Shown here piece by piece: positions 9,880 to 20,759 of a DNA stretch of 64,000 nt. This stretch comes from Kingdonia uniflora. Lineage: Eukaryota; Streptophyta; Magnoliopsida; Ranunculales; Circaeasteraceae. Position 1 is the stretch's first letter; the number at the start of each line of letters is the position of its first letter. A model generated the notes under the pieces. It made no database searches and was not told the origin of the DNA. It saw only the letters and a list, made by a program, of their open reading frames with translations. The position numbers and the translations under genes were made by a program. The stretch covers positions 2,480,001 through 2,544,000 of the forward strand of contig JACGCM010000560.1 in NCBI GenBank assembly GCA_014058105.1. Reading direction: 5' to 3'.

Positions 9880-11060
9880 TTTAAGCTAAGCAGTATTCCA
9901 TGGGTACTCAAGTTGAACTTTGTCTTCAGTCATAAGCTAATAAGTTCCACTATCTATTTTATTGCACACAATGTATGGTCCTTCCCAATTTTCTAATAAG
10001 TTTCCTGAATTTTTAGGTCTGGTATGGTCTTGTATCCTTCTCAAGACAAGGTCTCCAATACTAAATTTACATTCTCAAACTCTCTTGTTGTAAGATTTTT
10101 TCAATATATCATGGTAACGCCCTAAATTGTCTATGGCCTTGTCTCTGGTTTCTTCAATCCAATTTAGGTTACACAGGAGTCCGAGCTCATTATCTTCATA
10201 AGTAATTTTTCATCGAGCACTGGGGAGATCGAGATCCGATGGTATTACTACTTAAATTCCGAAAGCTATTATGAAAGGTGTACACCCTGTGGATACTCAA
10301 GGAGTGGTACGGTATGCCCATAAGACACTGAGGAGTTCGGTGACCCATCTGTCTTTTTTGTCGTCGAGGCACTTGCGTAAACTAGACTTGATACTCTTGT
10401 TAATGGCTTCAGCTTGTCCGTTACCTTGAGGGTAATATAGTATGGAAATTGGGAGCTGAATCTTGTATTTATGAAGGAAAGCAAGAACTTTTGCGCGGAT
10501 GACTTGTTTGCCATTATCAGAACGTATCATTTGCGGAAAACCAAACCGGGTAATGATGTGCTCCTAAAGAAATTTGATAACCTCATTCTCATCCGTATGG
10601 CATAAGGGAACTACTCTGACCCACTTGGCAAAGTAATCGGTGGCAGCTAAGATGAATCTTTTGTTTCCCGAAGCTGGATGGAAAGGGCCAATGAGATCGA
10701 TTCCTCATCGTTTAAATGGCCAAAGGACATTACTAACGTGTAAGTCGAGGGAAGGGATTATGATGTCTTGAGCATGAATTTGGCATTTGTAGTATTTGAA
10801 TCTTCACAGTCTTGTCTCATTTTAGGCCAATAGAGTCCCTGTGTGAATGCACGTTGAGCTAGTGATCTACCCGAAATGTATGCGCAATAAAGTCCTTCGT
10901 GAAGTTCTCGAATCTTGATCTGAGCCTGTTTCTGTGATATAAATTCGATAAGTGGCCCTCCTCCAGTGAGTCGATATAAGATACCATTCTAAACTGTGAA
11001 TCATCGGCACTTGGCTAATAGGGATTGAGCTTCTTCTTTATTACTGGGAAGGATGTTAGA
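9880..11060 (-). pseudogene. Tat element integrase
   Basis: On the minus strand, reading down from 11060, the zinc-binding region contains NGILYRLTGGGPLIEFIS and YWPKMRQDC. The core contains FAKWVRVVPL, MIRSDNGKQVI (second catalytic Asp) and YYPQGNGQAEAINKSI with the catalytic Glu, then WVTELLSVLWAYRTTP. The C-terminal part (GNLLENWEGPYIV) runs to about 9880. Several stops and frame changes break it. No chromodomain follows, as expected for a Tat element. Confidence 0.85.
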
Positions 11061-11234
11061 GTTGAGATATGCAGAAAATGGTTTTCTCCAGTCTTCATGG
11101 TCGTCATCTTCAGTAACGGTCAAGTGGAGTGTAGAGAAGATATCGAGGCTAGAGTGTTTGAAGATCTCGATATCCAAAGATCTGTTTTCATTGTCTCCCA
11201 GCCTGGTAGTAATGTAAGCTAAGGCATCGGCATG

Positions 11235-12119
11235 TCAATTATCTTGCCGAGGTAAATATGAAATGGTGGCATGCTTTAATTTCATCATTTTGTTTTTGAC
11301 TAGGGCAGCATAATAAACCATCTTGCCTGTTGCTTTGAAAGTTTTGTTGCAGTGATTGGCGACAAGTAAGGAGTCGACATAAACTGCAAATTCTTCAACA
11401 CCAAGAGTAAGTGCAAGATCAAGGTCGTGCAAGATGCCCTCATACTTCGTTTTATTATTGGTTGTATATAATTTGAGTTTAAGAGTTTTTTTTATGCGAT
11501 GGTTGGAAGGTGTAATGAGTACGATGCCAATTCTGGAACCTTGTGGCCCTGCTGATCCGTCTGTAAAAAGTCGCCAACCAGAACTTTTAGACCATGTATC
11601 TGGCTCGGCAATTGAGTCGTCAGCAAAGATTTCATCGAGTTCTTCCCAGTCAGGGTCTTTAGCTGAAAATTTTGCCAAAAAGTTGGTCACTACTTGCCTT
11701 TTGATTGATATTTGAGGTTCAAAAGAGATGTCATATTCACCAAGTAAAATAAACCACTGTTGAACTCGTCGAGATTTTTCTTTTTTGGAGAGTACGAGTT
11801 TGAGAGAGTATTTTGTAATGACTTTGATAGGGTAAGCTTGGAAGTATGGATGAAGTTTTTGAGAGCTATAAACCAAGGCAAGTAATTGTTTTTCTGTGGT
11901 AGTGTATCATTTTTTAGCAGGTATAAGAGTTTTACTGATAAAGTAAATAGGTTTCTCGATGCCTGCATCTTCTCGAATAAGAACGGAGCTGATGGAATCA
12001 TCACTTATGGATAAATACATGGTGAGTAATTCCCCATCAATGGGAATACTCATTATAGGAGGACGCCCTAAGTATCGTTTAAGATCTTGAAATGCCAGTT
12101 CACAATCAGGAGTCCACAA
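11235..12119 (-). pseudogene. Tat element RNase H domains (retroviral-type plus archaeal-type)
   Basis: 12119-11907 reads WTPDCELAFQDLKRYL and PIYFISKTL, the RNase H-like connection after RT. 11876-11235 (213 codons open) continues with VRRVQQW-type sequence, then SGWRLFTDGSAGPQGSRIGI, TNNKTKYEGILHDLDLAL and YVDSLLVANHCN. This D-G-S ... E ... D arrangement is the additional archaeal-type RNase H typical of the Tat lineage. The Glu and Asp catalytic positions look present in this second domain. A frameshift/stop at about 11880-11910 separates the two parts. Confidence 0.88.
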
Positions 12120-12320
12120 AACTTCTTTATGTTATTTATTTGAAAGAGTAGTGGGGTTGCCACGAAGAAGAAGGTAAAGAAGCTTGCATCGATCAGATGA
12201 CTTGGAGATGAATTTATGAAGAGCGATTATTTTGCCTGCGAATTTTTGAATATCTGATTTTGTTCGAGAAGATGGCATTGCCATGAGTGCTTTAATTTGA
12301 GCTGGATCAATTTCAATTCC

Positions 12321-12812
12321 TCATTTACTGACTAGATGGCCCAGGAATTTTCCGGATGCGATACCGAATTGATATTTCTCTGGGTTGAGCTTCATTTGGT
12401 ATTGTCGAAGGATATCAAAGATAGTTTGGAGGTGTTGAAGATGATCTGCTCTTTTCAGGCTTTTGAAAATCATATCATCGATATATACTTCCTTGATGTG
12501 GCCAAGCTGTTCTTTGAACATTTGAGTGACCAATCATTGGTAAGTGGCACCAGCATTTTTTAACCCAAAAGGCATCACTGTGAAACAGTAAAATTCTCTT
12601 TCAGTTATGAAAGTGGTTTTTTCCTGATCTTCTTCAGCAAATGGAACTTGGTTGTACCCTGAGATTATATCCATCATAGAAAGAAGTTCGTGTCCTGCGA
12701 CCGAATCGAGAAGTTGTGGAATTAAAGGTAGCAAAAAACTGTCTTTCGGTGTGAATTTGTTAGGTTCAGTGAAATCAACACAAACTCGTATTTTACCATT
12801 TTTCTTTGGCAC
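12321..12812 (-). pseudogene. Tat element reverse transcriptase
   Basis: Minus strand: KKNGKIRVCVDFTEPNKFTP, MMDIISGYNQVPFAEEDQEK, TTFITEREFYCFTVMPFGLK and NAGATYQ (12812-12537), a stop, then MFKEQLGHIKEVYIDDMIFK with the YxDD active-site motif as YIDD, and LNPEKYQFGIASGKFLGHLV. Order and motifs are those of Ty3/gypsy RT. One stop codon (about 12534) interrupts it between the palm motifs. Confidence 0.9.
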
Positions 12813-13345
12813 GAGGACGATATTGGAAACCCACTTCGGATATTTAGCTTCTCGAATAAAGCCGACACGAAGGAGCTTATCAATTTCATCGTTTACTGCT
12901 TATCGAAGTCTGGGAGCTAGGTTTCATTGTTTTGGTATGACTGCCTTGCTGTCGTCTGGAAGGAGGTTGAGGTGGTGGCAAGCGATAGAAGGATCGATTC
13001 CGAGCATTTCTTGAAAAGTCCAGGCAAAGACGTCAATGTTCTTCTTTAGGGGCTTATCATGGCTTCTTTTTCGTCGAGTGACAACTTAGATCCAATAAAA
13101 GTTCTGCGGCCGGGACCATCTAGTTCAACAGTATCTACCACTTCAACATCATGTTGTTCAAATATGGGTGGTGTGGTAGACTGTAGTTGCTATGCCTTGA
13201 GGAGTTTTGATGTATGAGGGTTGATGGTGGTATTTTTGCATATGCGTGCGACTGCTTGGCTACCCTTGATTTTATAGATTTTGTGATCCGTAGGAAAACG
13301 TAGTGCTAAATGGTAGGTCGATGGTATCGCTTTGATCGAATGTAA

Positions 13346-13600
13346 CTAGTTGCGTCCCAGAATGCCCAAATACTTGGATTTTATATCAATTATAAGAAAT
13401 TTGACGAAGGTGGTTTCGGAGCCTGCTTGAACGGGGAGAGTGATTTCTCTTGTGGCTGATTCTTTAGAACCATTGAAGCCTGTGATTATTGTTGTCGAAG
13501 CTTTGATAGAATCTATAAGTCCTAACATTTCGATTACTCTTCGAAATAAGAGATCTGTGGCACTGCCGGTATCAATGAGGAGGGTATGTAAGTAATCCTA
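13346..13600 (-). pseudogene. Tat element aspartic protease
   Basis: Minus strand reads LLIDTGSATDLLF-like sequence (about 13590-13550), then MLGLIDSIKA, TTIITGFNGSKES, EITLPVQAGSETTFVKFLII and YLGILGRN, ending 13346. D-T-G-S, the L-x-G-F-x-G loop and the I-L-G-R end are the hallmarks of plant gypsy proteases. It lies between gag and RT, as expected. Confidence 0.8.
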
Positions 13601-13678
13601 CCCTACTTTAAGCATAATAATAAGTGGGTCATCATGTGGGTATTGTATATGGTTGGTGTCACAGTCCTCGAATGTTAT

Positions 13679-15332
13679 CTAGTAAGGACGTTTGGATTTG
13701 CTGGTGCTGGGAAGAAGTTCTGCTGATTTATCTGAGGAATTCATTTTGTAGCAAGACGTAATACGATCGTCTTGTTTTATTTTCTTCCCTTTCACGATCT
13801 CGATCATGTATAAATGTCGAGTTGGGCCCTGGATATGATTTTGTTTGACTTCAATAGTTTTTTCTTCTTCATCGAGAAATTTCTGAATGTCGACAAAATA
13901 ATTATGGAGTCTTCCGGCCAAGAGGATACGGTAAAAGATATGAATGAGGGACTAGCAGCTATCAGTCTCATGACTGTGCACATTATGATATTGACATAAG
14001 GGTCTGTTTGGAAGATCTACAATACCCTGTGGTGCACGATAATACTCATCTCCCTCTATCACTGGTAAGATAGGAAAGAGAGTTGTTATCATGGGTGGCA
14101 GAATTGGGACAGGCCTATCCATTTTGCCCTCTCTTCTTTGAAGGTTATCAGTATTTTTGGCAAGAGTTTTCGGTGCTGTTGTGGTAACTTTTCTTTGAGA
14201 AGGGGTCGAAGATATTTCTCGAGAATGTATGACAGAGGAGCTTTTCATTTTATCTTTCTTTGAGCGTTCCAGCTTGATGTAATTGTTTACCACGTCAATC
14301 ATTTTAGTGATCGTATGTGGTTTATGTAGAGTAAGTTCTTCACGAACTTTGGAGTCGATGTACAGGGCGGAACTAAATGCTTGAATCACTATTTTGGGAT
14401 TTGAATTTCCAATATTTAATGTTTCCTGCAGGAAACGTTTATAAAAATTTGCCAAGGTTTCTTTCGCCCCTTGGTCGAAGTAAAATTAAGAGTTCACTGT
14501 GATTTCGCGCTCCCTAGCATGAGCATAGTTGGATTCGAACAAATTTTGTAATTGGATGAAGGAGGTAATGGAAGCTTCTTGTATAGTATGGAACCACTGG
14601 AGTGGTTCCTCCTTTAAGCTCATGTTAAACAGTCGATAAAGCGTGTGGTCGAGTTTGGAGTATAACCCAACGGCGGCTTTGAAATGTCAAACATATGTAA
14701 GTGGATAGGTGAGGCCTGCATACTAGATGAATTTGGGCATGTGAAAGTTGTCTGGAATAGGCATATTTTCAAGATATTGAGAGATAGAGTTTTTTTTTAT
14801 CCTGTCGAGCGCAGATCGTCGGCCAGGGATATCATAGTTGATAGCTTAAATTATGCTGTTAAGGTCATCCAGAGTGACAAATTTCTACGGGGGAAGAGGT
14901 AAGGTTGTAACCTGAGGAGCGAAGTTGCCCTATCCCTCTGGTCCCAATTGATCTCTGATGGGTCTCCTTTATGGCAGTGGGGTCTGGTGACGTGTGCGCC
15001 GACATCCTTGGGTTGTCAAGGCTGAAGAAGTCAGACCAAAATGTCGAGAGGCTCTGTAAGGATTTCCAAATCTTGATCGATACATTCGTTGGTCGCCTTC
15101 CCTGGGTTGTTCATCACGTTGAGCTACTCTTGATCGATGTTCACTCCGAGCCAGTGGTGGCGATGCTTGGCAAGTTGTTATTCGATCTTGGGTTCTTTGC
15201 AATCTTTCCATTTCCTTTTGATGGGATTAAATCTGTTGGTCTAGGGCTTTTTCTGTGTTCGCCTCTCTCCGTTTGTAGAGCTTGAGTGTGAACACGTTGA
15301 TCTTCCAGTATCTGATTTTTCTCTGAAGCCAT
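13679..15332 (-). pseudogene. Tat element gag
   Basis: Broken into several frames. 14455-13952 is the best piece: MANFYKRFLQETLNIGNSNP, a capsid-like helix, then a basic linker and CQYHNVHSHETDSC, the reduced zinc-finger motif (C-x2-H ... H-x4-C) at the end of plant Tat/Athila gag. 13921-13679 continues with LAGRLHNYFVDIQKFLD-like sequence. 15332-14969 is the charged N-terminal part in two frames. At least four frame breaks or stops are present. Confidence 0.75.
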
Positions 15333-15497
15333 CTATTTTTGAAGTTCAAGAACCGCACCGCGTAGATCAAGAACTTCTGGAATGTCCTGATCCCTTACGG
15401 TACTAGAATGGCTTCTTAAGTTCATGTTGGTCATTGGTCGGTGCTCAGGTTGGAAATGGTAGAAAAAAGTGTGGATATTCCCACAGACAGCGCAAAT

Positions 15498-16006
15498 TGC
15501 AATGGCGTGTTTTCCGGGAGGAAAACCTTTGCCAATACTTGTTCGTAAGGACTGTGCAATAAAGAAAAATCAACTAAGATTTAACATGGAAAACTCAGCA
15601 GAAACCGAGAAAAACCACGACCTCGAGGAGGATTTTGTGTAAAATCTAGTAGATGTTAGTTATTATAAGTTTCTGAGTGTTGCGTAACTTTAGGATAGAG
15701 AGACGTCCTAAATTTCGGTCCCTTAGAACCTATTATCTGCCTGTATTTATAGCATATGCAGGCAGTTTTGCTTAAAGAAAGAATTTCCTATTCTAGAGGT
15801 AGTGGGCGAACTTTGTGGATCTCTAACAGTTCGTTCTTGACCGGGCTACAACGGTTACTTTTGGTAAGTCGAGGACTCCTAGAATTTTCTAGAATGTTGA
15901 GTTGTCTTTGACTACAGAGTGCTGAGCTAACTTTGACTTCATAGAGCTGAGCTGTCTTCGATTGCAGAGTGTTGGCTTTATCAAATCTGGGGAATATGAT
16001 ACTACA
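15498..16006 (-). repeat. 5' LTR of the Tat element with adjacent primer-binding site
   Basis: On the + strand it starts TGCAATGGCGTGTTTTCC and ends GATACTACA. The sequence next to its inner edge, read on the minus strand, is ATTTGCGCTGTCTGTGGGAA, close to the tRNA-complementary (…GCGCCGTCTGTGGG) primer site seen in Tat-type elements. The first bases look mutated. Sense transcription would start inside this LTR and run leftward. Confidence 0.85.
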
Positions 16007-16343
16007 CCACCAAAGGACACCAACTGAAGCAGTAGTGGAGTTAAGAGCTTATTGTTTGTCTGTCCATCGCCAACAACTCTTAAATTGATTTTCATAAGCT
16101 TTCAGTCCGCAGTTTATTATATTCCATATTCCATATTGGTGTTAGCATTTTGGTGTTAGCATTTCTTCTGTTAGCATTTTGTCCAAGAAGAGTATTCAGA
16201 CAGCAAGATATGATGCAATATGAAGAGAAACTAATTTTTCATCTGTTCAAATAACAAGAAGAGGCTCCAGTAATATTCCCCCTTATAGTGAGTGGCATGA
16301 GGGAATACTTAAATACCTGAAGAAGATTGAAGATAATGTGAAC

Positions 16344-16850
16344 TTGACACAAGTAAAGATGCGGGGTCTGGACTTTCGAAAGCCTCTTGGGCCAAGATTA
16401 GGGAGGAGTACAATGCAAAATTTAACCTAACTCGTGGACTGAAATATTTTAGTAATGTCTGGTTTTACCAAAAGGCGAAGTACAATGCTTGGACATGGCT
16501 TTTGAGAAAGACTGGGAATGGTTTTAATGCAGAAACCCGCACGTTTCATCTTCCACCCGAAGAGTGGGATGCCTTGATTAATGTAAAGTAATCTTTTGTT
16601 TATTATGTTCATATGTATAGTCATATTATAAATTTCTGAATGTTTGTTTTCTTGATGCACATCAGATAAATGAGAGTATCAGTACATTTAGGAAAGGTGG
16701 GTTACTTCATGAAGACTTGATGGAAGCTATTTTTGCAAACATAGTGGCTACTGGTAGATATGCAACTGGTCCTGCTAGGGATGATTTCATTGATACGACT
16801 ACTTCAGATGTCGCCGCCGATTTGAATATGCTGGTCCTGAACATTTAGAA
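16344..16850 (+). pseudogene. MYB/SANT-like DNA-binding protein of the Harbinger element
   Basis: Exon 1 reads SGLSKASWAKIREEYNAKFN, then YQKAKYNAWTWLLRKTG, NGFNAETRTFHLPPEEWDAL and IN, the Myb_DNA-bind_3-type trihelix found in plant Harbinger-associated MYB-like proteins. A consensus intron (16583-16665, IN|GTAAAG ... CATCAG|) joins in phase to INESISTFRKGGLLHEDLME and IFANIVATGRYATGP, the usual downstream segment of this family. The N-terminal part (before about 16344) is broken by stops. In active elements this protein works with the DDE transposase, which I do not see here. Confidence 0.8.
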
Positions 16851-17596
16851 ATGTTGACATGTTTGTGGGCTTGGCTACGCTAGAATAAAAGAAACTCTAC
16901 CTGATGCAGTTTCTCGGAGTTTAGTTTTTTATGCATTGCTATTTTGGATTATCATGTTTTTCGGATTTATAAACTATGTTGATGTTCGACTATTTGCTAT
17001 TTTAGACTATATTGGGTTGTGTTATCTTAAGATTCGTACTTCAGACTATTTTTAATGCTTATGATCTGTATAAACCATTTTGTGCAAGGATGTATTTTGT
17101 ATATTCATTTTGTCCATTCTTTTTTGTCTATTTTGTGTAATAATGTTTGTTGTATGTTCATTTAGCATGGCCATTTTGTATATCAATTTTGTCCATTTTG
17201 TGCAATGATGCCTTTTGTATGCACATTTTGTCCATTTTGTCCTTTTGTTCGAACAGAGAGGGGCAGATATAGACCAAACTTTTGTTTATTCGAATATGCT
17301 TCAAGTTGTGTTCTTTTATAACAAGGGTATTTAGGACATTTACCAGTTTTCAGCACTACCTAGAAAAGAAACACCGTAACTTATTCAACAATTCAACATT
17401 TAGCATTCAACACTTCAAAACATTTTGTATTCAGCACTTGAATTTTTTTTCAGCATTCAGCACTTGAAAAACAAACACCACCTAATCTCCCAACTGTTGA
17501 ATTTTTTTGCTGAATTTTTATTTAGCTTACTTCAACTGCTGAATTTTTTTGCTAAAATTTTTTTTTGCACTTCAAAGAAGCAAAACAAAAACTACC
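16851..17596. other. Right arm of the Harbinger element, non-coding
   Basis: T-rich DNA with repeated TTTTGTCCATTTTGT motifs (about 17095-17245) and several CAGCACTT/GCTGAATTTTTTT copies near the right terminus. No coding sequence recognised. Confidence 0.6.
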
Positions 17597-17599
17597 TTA

Positions 17600-17737
17600 G
17601 TTTTGATTTAATAAAAGTTTTAATAAAGTAAATTTAGGGTTCCACAACCTAATTTCTTCCCCCAATTGAATGTACTAGCATTATTCGTGATTATCTGGCA
17701 TCCGCGTAATTAGTTTACACTAAAGTAGTATCAGAGC
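17600..17737 (+). repeat. 5' LTR of gypsy A2, right part, and primer-binding site
   Basis: Resumes the LTR interrupted at 2652: AAAGTTTTAATAAAGTAAAT, CAATTGAATGTACTAG and GGCATCCGCGTAATTAG all match the LTR at 30152-30351. It ends TTTACA at 17719. TAGTATCAGAGC (17726-17737) is one change from the initiator-Met tRNA primer site TGGTATCAGAGC, showing that this is a 5' LTR followed by the element interior. Confidence 0.88.
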
Positions 17738-17756
17738 GACCTTTTAATCCTTCGAA

Positions 17757-18470
17757 TGGACGAGATGAATACGAGATACGAGTTTCTTTTAGAACTCATG
17801 AGTGCTCAATCCGAGTTGCTCCAAACAATCATATGAACTTGCGGAGATGAAGATTGGTACGGTTTACCCCACGCCGTCAAGGAGTTCTCTGGCGTCCCTA
17901 ACGTTACAGATCGATGCGCACTGTGTGAGCAAGTTACAGCTACAGTGGTTCCGAAAAAATTACCGGCGTTATACGGTTTGATCGACCCCCCCCCCCCCCC
18001 CCCACGAAGCACAAATCGGCTATTGGAGAGGACGTGGTCCTGGCTGCCGAAGTGGAGGTAGAAACCTCAAAGCCAGTTTGCACATGCCCACGAGATAGTA
18101 TTTGAGATAGACCAACTGTGAATGGATTCCCATTGACCTGCATGGGTCAGGTTCGAAACCAGATCGCAAGAACCAAGTCCAGGATCAATCTCCTGGGCCC
18201 AAGCCCACAACATCATTTCATCAAACCCACTCCCAAACTCGGGCCCAAACCCAACCCACTATTCCAACTCCAAAAAACAAAAATCAAAGTTTTCAAGTCT
18301 AAGAGGCCGCCTGATACCCCCAACAATATACATCATGGCCCAGATGCTTCCCATCAAAACAAACAGGGCCGCTCTCCATCACCAAGCCTGGATCTCTCCG
18401 TATCACAAGCTGTCACACCGCCGTCATCGGTGCCACCGTTACCACAGTCCCAACCGATGCCAAAATAGTA
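17757..18470 (+). other. 5' interior of A2: degenerate gag-like/unidentified coding DNA with an 18-C run
   Basis: ATG at 17757 opens MDEMNTRYEFLLELMSAQSE, stops, then continues in the same frame (CGDEDWYGLPHAVKEFSG) up to an uninterrupted run of 18 cytosines (17986-18003). After the run an open frame (about 18118-18468) encodes a Pro/Ser/Gln-rich, basic protein (TPKLGPKPNPLFQLQKTKIK). It sits where gag should be, but I do not see a capsid or CCHC motif and cannot name it. A LINE ORF1 origin is also possible. Confidence 0.35.
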
Positions 18471-18472
18471 AG

Positions 18473-18891
18473 TTGAGCTTGTGGTATGAGCTTGTAGGCG
18501 AAAGACGATGGGAATTATCTCTTACAAGGACCTGTATGGTCATTCTGTATGTGTCAGTGGATTGGTTCATTGGGTGGCAAATGCCAACCGAAATGTTATT
18601 TATGATGTAAATGCACCTATAATGTACATTTTGTTGTTTGATTTGGATTCTGAAGAATTTGGAGAGATAATGAGTCCTTTAATCGATGTGGTCTTGCCCG
18701 GCGTAGGCTCTTGGGATGATTTTTGCAAGTTTAGAGTTTTAGGAGGATGTCTATCATTCACAAATTGTAAGTCCAGTAAAGGCTATATTGACATATGGGT
18801 TTTGAAGGATTATGATGTAAACAAAGTTTGGAGCAAACAATATATTGTTGGACTTAGTTTTCCGTTTGAGTTGCCTCTTCATTTTGATTGA
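18473..18891 (+). pseudogene. F-box protein fragment (F-box-associated interaction domain)
   Basis: The main frame (18508-18891) reads SYKDLYGHSVCVSGLVHWVA, LLFDLDSEEFGEIMSP, RVLGGCLSFTNCKSSKGYID and IWVLKDYDVNKVWSKQY. This is the F-box-associated kelch-like domain of the large plant F-box families: V-x-V-x-G-x-x-H-W, then F-D-x-x-x-E-x-F, then L-x-V-L-x-G-x-L, then I-x-x-W-x-x-x-x-Y. A preceding frame (about 18473-18510, VYELVGERRW-like) is joined by a frameshift. The F-box itself and the C-terminus are absent. It abuts the UFD2 fragment on the same strand. Confidence 0.8.
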
Positions 18892-18912
18892 TCTCAATTG
18901 TTGTTTTGTAAT

Positions 18913-20466
18913 ATGGTAACGATCCAGAAACCGCAAAAATTTCTAGCAGAATACGAAGATATTGTTATTCGAAAAATATTTTTAGTCTCTTTGGTTGATT
19001 CGAATGATGTACGAGTTGTGTATTTGGAGCAGGCAGCAGCTAAGATTCTCAGTACGGGGAAACCCCTTTGGCTTTCTCGGGATTTAATGGAGTGGGTTCT
19101 GGTTGATCATCTATCACGTCAGTTTGCTAAGATTTTGTAACTTTAGATATATTGATTATCTATATAACCAACAAGTTGTCCTGAACAATCCTTATACATA
19201 TTACTGACAAAAAATATGTTAGGTATTTCACGGGAAAAAAAAAATGCTTTGCAAAACACCCTTTCAATCTCCTGATATGAGTTTTGTTTTGTTTCTTGAT
19301 TTTTTTTATCACCGTTTACTGAAATCTATTGCTTCTTTAGTAACGGTATATATTTAAAAGAAATATTGTTGTAATGGAGTTGGGGTTTAGAGATTGATTC
19401 TATGGATAATTTAGGAGTAGGCCTTATGAATAGTTTGTTTTCACTAAAAGCTTAAAATCTAACACTGGTTGCTATTTTCTTTGCAGCGAGTGAGGAACCT
19501 CCTCTTCTTTATTTGGTTTCGGGTTATCACCGAGCTTATGAAGAAGGGAAGAAGATGGGTTCAATGAGGAGAAGATAATCAAGTCTGAGTTAAAAACTTT
19601 AGTTCGGTAGACGAAGAGTTTGTCAGTTTCGTATTGACATATTCATCTGAGTAATCCTGATATGTTTTGTAGTTGCGGAAAGGGAAAACTTAATGGGAAT
19701 GTTTCACCATTGTTACCAATGGTTTTTTTTGAGGTTTCGAGTTCAATGGATGTGTTTGGGGGTAGTACTGGGAGTGGCAGTGGGGTTGTTTCTCCTCCTG
19801 GATTTATAGAGGAATTTTTCCTAGACTCTGATTTCGAAAGTTTGGAACCTATTCTGAAAAGGCTGTGAGGACTTGAGGGGAAGCGTGCTTAGCATATCTG
19901 CAATTGGGAATTTTCAACCGTCGTTGAGAGCGTTGTTGATGTTGGTTAGTTTTCCAAATTGTGCGAAAGCATTGGTAAATCATCAATGGTGGGTACCAAA
20001 AAGGGTGTATGTGAATGGGTGTGTAATGGAGATGACAAGCATCTTGGGTGCGTTTTTTCATATCAGCCCTATTCCTGATCATACTGATTTTATAAGCAAG
20101 TTGGATATTGGTCAGGAGTTTTTTTTGTAGAAACGTCGACTCGTAGCCAAACTAACTTGCATTCTTCTTTTGCAACTATTAAGACTGTCAGGAGTAATTT
20201 AAACGATGGCCTAAAGGAAGTTCTTTTATCTCTCCTTACAAACACTGAAGCTAACGAATAACGTTCTTCATTTTCTTGCAGAAGTGATCATGAAAAATTC
20301 GTCTAGGGCTCATATGCAGATTGATCTTATAACTTGTGCATGTTCGGGCATGTTTGTCAACCTTTGTGATGTTATGCTTCGTCATGTTGTTTGTGAGTGT
20401 TTTGATGTGAAAGATGAGTCAATGGAGCGATACAAGGCACAACTTCGAAGAATTTCACTATCTTAG
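18913..20466 (+). pseudogene. UFD2: UFD2/PUB1-type ubiquitin conjugation factor E4, N-terminal half
   Basis: Exon 1 (ATG 18913 to about 19130): EDIVIRKIFLVSLVDSNDVR, VVYLEQAAAKILSTGKPLWL and SRDLMEWVLVDHLSRQF. Exon 2 begins after TTCTTTGCAG at 19497: EEPPLLYLVSGYHRAYEEGK, then NPDMF, VSPLLPMVFFEVSSSMDVFG and GFIEEFFLDSDFESLEPILK. A 2-bp loss at about 19868 shifts the frame to RGSVLSISAIGNFQPSLRAL, VNHQWWVPKRVYVNG and MEMTSILGAFFHISPIPDHT. Further shifts lead to SFATIKTVRSNLNDGLKEVL and NSSRAHMQIDLITCACSGMF. This is the order of plant UFD2 (polyubiquitin elongation factor). The C-terminal core and U-box are missing. At least three frame breaks and stops make it a pseudogene. Intron retention shows a DNA-level copy. 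Confidence 0.9.
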
Positions 20467-20759
20467 AGGCTTTGGGTGCCTTCATATGGCGAGCAAGGTA
20501 CCTTTGAATCATATATAGCTGCCCTGTTATATCCCATAGTCAATTTCTTTAAAACATGTATCATTAACCCTGTTACAAGCTCTAACAATCTGTTAACAAA
20601 ATTCTCGAGACGTAACTGTACTCAGACAAAAAAAAATCTATTTTTTTTAGAAGGAAACCAGAGTTAGGCAGAGCCCACCAGGATTTTCAATTCATATGAA
20701 AAGAGTTACAATCTAAAGGGATACCTCAAGTGAATCAGCTATACAATGACTAGCTAACT

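Larger units (their letters stand above)
4072..16006 (-). mobile_element. Ty3/gypsy Tat-lineage (Retand-like) retrotransposon with antisense gene
   Basis: Bounded by two LTRs (4072-4578 and 15498-16006) with TG...CA type ends (left copy ends TATA). Flanking 5-mers CTACC (4067-4071) and CCACC (16007-16011) are an imperfect target duplication. On the minus strand the order is gag (13679-15332), protease, RT, RNase H, a second archaeal-type RNase H (11235-11690) and integrase (to about 9880). The dual RNase H is diagnostic for the Tat lineage. Between pol and the 3' LTR lie nine 59-bp tandem repeats and + strand genes at 5650-6111 and 7269-9119, the arrangement known from Retand-type elements. 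All sense genes carry stops, so it is not autonomous now. Confidence 0.9.
2653..17596 (+). mobile_element. PIF/Harbinger-type DNA transposon, interrupted by a Tat retrotransposon
   Basis: Left end GGTGGTGTTTGTTTT and right end (reverse complement) GGTAGTTTTTGTTTT form imperfect terminal inverted repeats. The flanking triplets CTA (2650-2652) and TTA (17597-17599) fit the 3-bp TWA target duplication of PIF/Harbinger. The undisturbed LTR at 30152 shows the empty site as one uninterrupted AGTTAGTTTTG. Without the Tat insertion at 4072-16006 the element is about 3.0 kb. It carries a MYB/SANT-like gene (16344-16850), the usual second gene of these elements, but I see no DDE transposase, so it was probably already defective. 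Both ends contain repeats of GCTGAATTTTTTT-like sequence. Confidence 0.8.

Noticed and set aside
16001..16011. ACTACACCACC as a CACTA terminus partner for 27335
   Set aside because: It is the end of the Tat LTR plus its target duplication; position and context are fully explained by that element.
17806..18143. Minus-strand glycine-rich ORFs
   Set aside because: They are the complement of the 18-C run and its surroundings, with no family resemblance.
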